DNA of 64,000 nucleotides from Acidobacteriota bacterium (GTDB lineage Bacteria > Acidobacteriota > Vicinamibacteria > Marinacidobacterales > Marinacidobacteraceae), in contig JAJDVI010000076.1 in assembly GCA_022826195.1 (NCBI GenBank), forward strand, positions 1-64,000. Direction: 5' to 3'. The position numbers and the translations under genes are program-made. Shown piece by piece: positions 62,901-64,000 of the stretch (the first letter of the stretch is position 1; every line of letters starts with the position of its first letter). The notes below the pieces were generated by a model that was not told the origin of the DNA, searched no databases, and saw only the letters and a program-made list of their open reading frames with translations.

Positions 62901-62952
62901 GTGCGCGGCGCGGAGCGCCGCGGTGCCGGTCTGGAGACCGGCGTTCCAAGCC
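62901..62952 (-). repeat. Dispersed palindromic (REP-like) repeat, copy 6
   Basis: GCGGCGCGGAGCGCCGC hairpin followed by TGCCGGTCTGGAGACCGGCG and TTCCAAGCC, the same order and orientation as copy 4. It ends about 30 bp before the arginase ATG; TAGGAT at 62973-62978 may be the promoter -10. Confidence 0.6.
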
Positions 62953-62984
62953 GTACGTGCCGTGGCCCGCAGTAGGATGCGGCC

Positions 62985-63968
62985 ATGGAGAAGAAAACGA
63001 TCAGCCTGATAGGTGTGCCGCTGGATTTGGGCGCCGGGTGCCGGGGGGTGGACATGGGGCCCTCCGCCATCCGGCGCGCGGGGATCGCCTCGCGGCTCGA
63101 GCGGCTCGGGGCCGTGGTGGAGGACGCCGGGAACATCGAGGCGCCCCTCGCCGAGACGCTCTCCGGGCCGGGCGAGCCGAACGCCCGCTATCTCGAGGAG
63201 GTCGTCCGGGTCCTCGAGCACCTGGCGCGCGAGGTGCGCCGTCATCGCGAGGCGGGCCGGCTCCCGGTGGTGCTCGGCGGCGATCACTCCATCGCGCTCG
63301 GCACGGTTTCCGGCATGACCGGATGCGCGCATCGCGGGGGCGGCTACCCACTCGAGCAACGTCTCGGGCTCCTGTGGGTGGATGCCCACACGGATGCGAA
63401 CACCCCGGAGACCACCCCCACCGGCAACCTGCACGGGATGCCGGTGGCCGCAATGTTCGGCCGGGGTTCCGAAGCGCTTACCCGGGTGGGAGGTTTCGCC
63501 GCGGGGGCCAGGAGGCTGGAACCCCGAAACGCCGCCCTGATCGGGGTCCGGAGCGTCGATCCGGCCGAGGCCGGGGTGGTGGAGGACCTTGGGATACGGG
63601 TGTATACGATGGAAGAGGTGGATCGCCGGGGCTTTGCGACCGTGGTGGACGAGGCGGTCGCCCGCGTGCTCGACGGGACCGACGGGATGCACCTCAGCCT
63701 CGACATGGACGGACTCGATCCGGAGATCGCCCCCGGGGTCGGGACTCCCGTCCGCGGCGGGCTCAGCTACCGCGAGGCGCACAGCCTGATGGAGGCGGTG
63801 GCGGAGAGCGGCGGACTCCGGTCACTCGAGGTGGCGGAGGTCAATCCGATCCGCGACGTCCGCAACCAGACCGCCGAACTCGCGGTGGAGCTGGTCGCCT
63901 CCGCCCTCGGCAAGCGGACGCTGCCAGGGGTCGGCGGATCCCGAAACCGTCCGGCCGCCCCGCAGTGA
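62985..63968 (+). CDS. rocF: Arginase
   Basis: 327 residues from an ATG. Binuclear manganese hydrolase, arginine to ornithine and urea. All ureohydrolase metal motifs: 'VVLGGDHSIALGTVSG' (His), 'LLWVDAHTDANTPETTPTGN' (DAHxDxN), 'GMHLSLDMDGLDPEIAPGVG' (DxDxxDP, with Gly where Ala is usual). The N-terminal 'ISLIGVPLDLGAGCRGVDMG' and 'GPSAIRRAGI' are arginase-type rather than agmatinase-type, and length and the 'SGNLHGMP'-like segment 'TGNLHGMPVAAM' agree. No ornithine-pathway partner is adjacent. The remaining 32 bases of the window hold nothing recognisable. Confidence 0.88.
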   Translation: MEKKTISLIGVPLDLGAGCRGVDMGPSAIRRAGIASRLERLGAVVEDAGNIEAPLAETLSGPGEPNARYLEEVVRVLEHLAREVRRHREAGRLPVVLGGDHSIALGTVSGMTGCAHRGGGYPLEQRLGLLWVDAHTDANTPETTPTGNLHGMPVAAMFGRGSEALTRVGGFAAGARRLEPRNAALIGVRSVDPAEAGVVEDLGIRVYTMEEVDRRGFATVVDEAVARVLDGTDGMHLSLDMDGLDPEIAPGVGTPVRGGLSYREAHSLMEAVAESGGLRSLEVAEVNPIRDVRNQTAELAVELVASALGKRTLPGVGGSRNRPAAPQ

Positions 63969-64000
63969 TCCTTCACTCCCCGGACGGCGGCTCGGGGACG

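Overview
The window is a high-GC bacterial chromosome segment, densely packed, with frequent GTG/TTG starts and many 1-4 bp gene overlaps. Gene content is mostly core: translation factors, aminoacyl-tRNA synthetases, riboflavin and purine synthesis, lipopolysaccharide export, SMC. Several features fit Acidobacteriota best: LptF and LptG joined in one chain, a DUF6600 aromatic-rich surface protein, a sortilin-type beta-propeller protein, DUF4097 proteins in an ECF-sigma operon, and a dispersed GC-rich palindromic repeat family. That placement is an inference from gene content; there is no rRNA in the window. I see no tRNA, rRNA, CRISPR array, prophage or intact insertion sequence, and no gene-free stretch longer than 300 bases.

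Layout. 1-10 kb: a DUF6600 protein cut by the left edge, a UPF0158 protein, class II fructose-1,6-bisphosphatase, acyl-CoA dehydrogenase, an unusual double RNase III, a SpoIIE-type phosphatase, a GspC-like PDZ protein and an FtsB-like protein. 10-18 kb: a hairpin repeat whose right arm ends valS, then metK, a sugar nucleotidyltransferase and the LptF-LptG fusion. 18-27 kb: smc, a nucleotidyltransferase/kinase pair resembling MurU/AmgK, asnS and rimO. 27-36 kb: the classic rimP-nusA-infB-(DUF503)-rbfA-truB-rpsO-pnp cluster. 36-42 kb: purC and, on the other strand, a six-gene overlapping ECF-sigma operon. 42-46.9 kb: nrdR, formimidoyltransferase, pgpA, cinA, thpR. 46.9-51.6 kb: ribD, ribE, ribBA, efp and its modifying enzyme epmA. 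51.6-64 kb: accessory genes (sortilin-like protein, Tat-exported LD-carboxypeptidase, heptad-repeat membrane protein, arsR-arsI, an aldo/keto reductase-RidA fusion with an amino-acid permease, an orphan AbrB protein, UbiD, arginase) interspersed with the palindromic repeats.

The most striking item is the 547-residue RNase III (4569-6212): two RNase III domains, the second having lost most catalytic residues, followed by two dsRNA-binding domains. This is a Dicer/Drosha-like order in a bacterial protein and predicts a single-active-site, possibly nicking, enzyme. Other notable points are four genes that appear to lack ATG/GTG/TTG starts (rimP, truB, cinA, epmA), the palindromic element at valS, and arginine-rich 10-residue repeats at the NusA C terminus.
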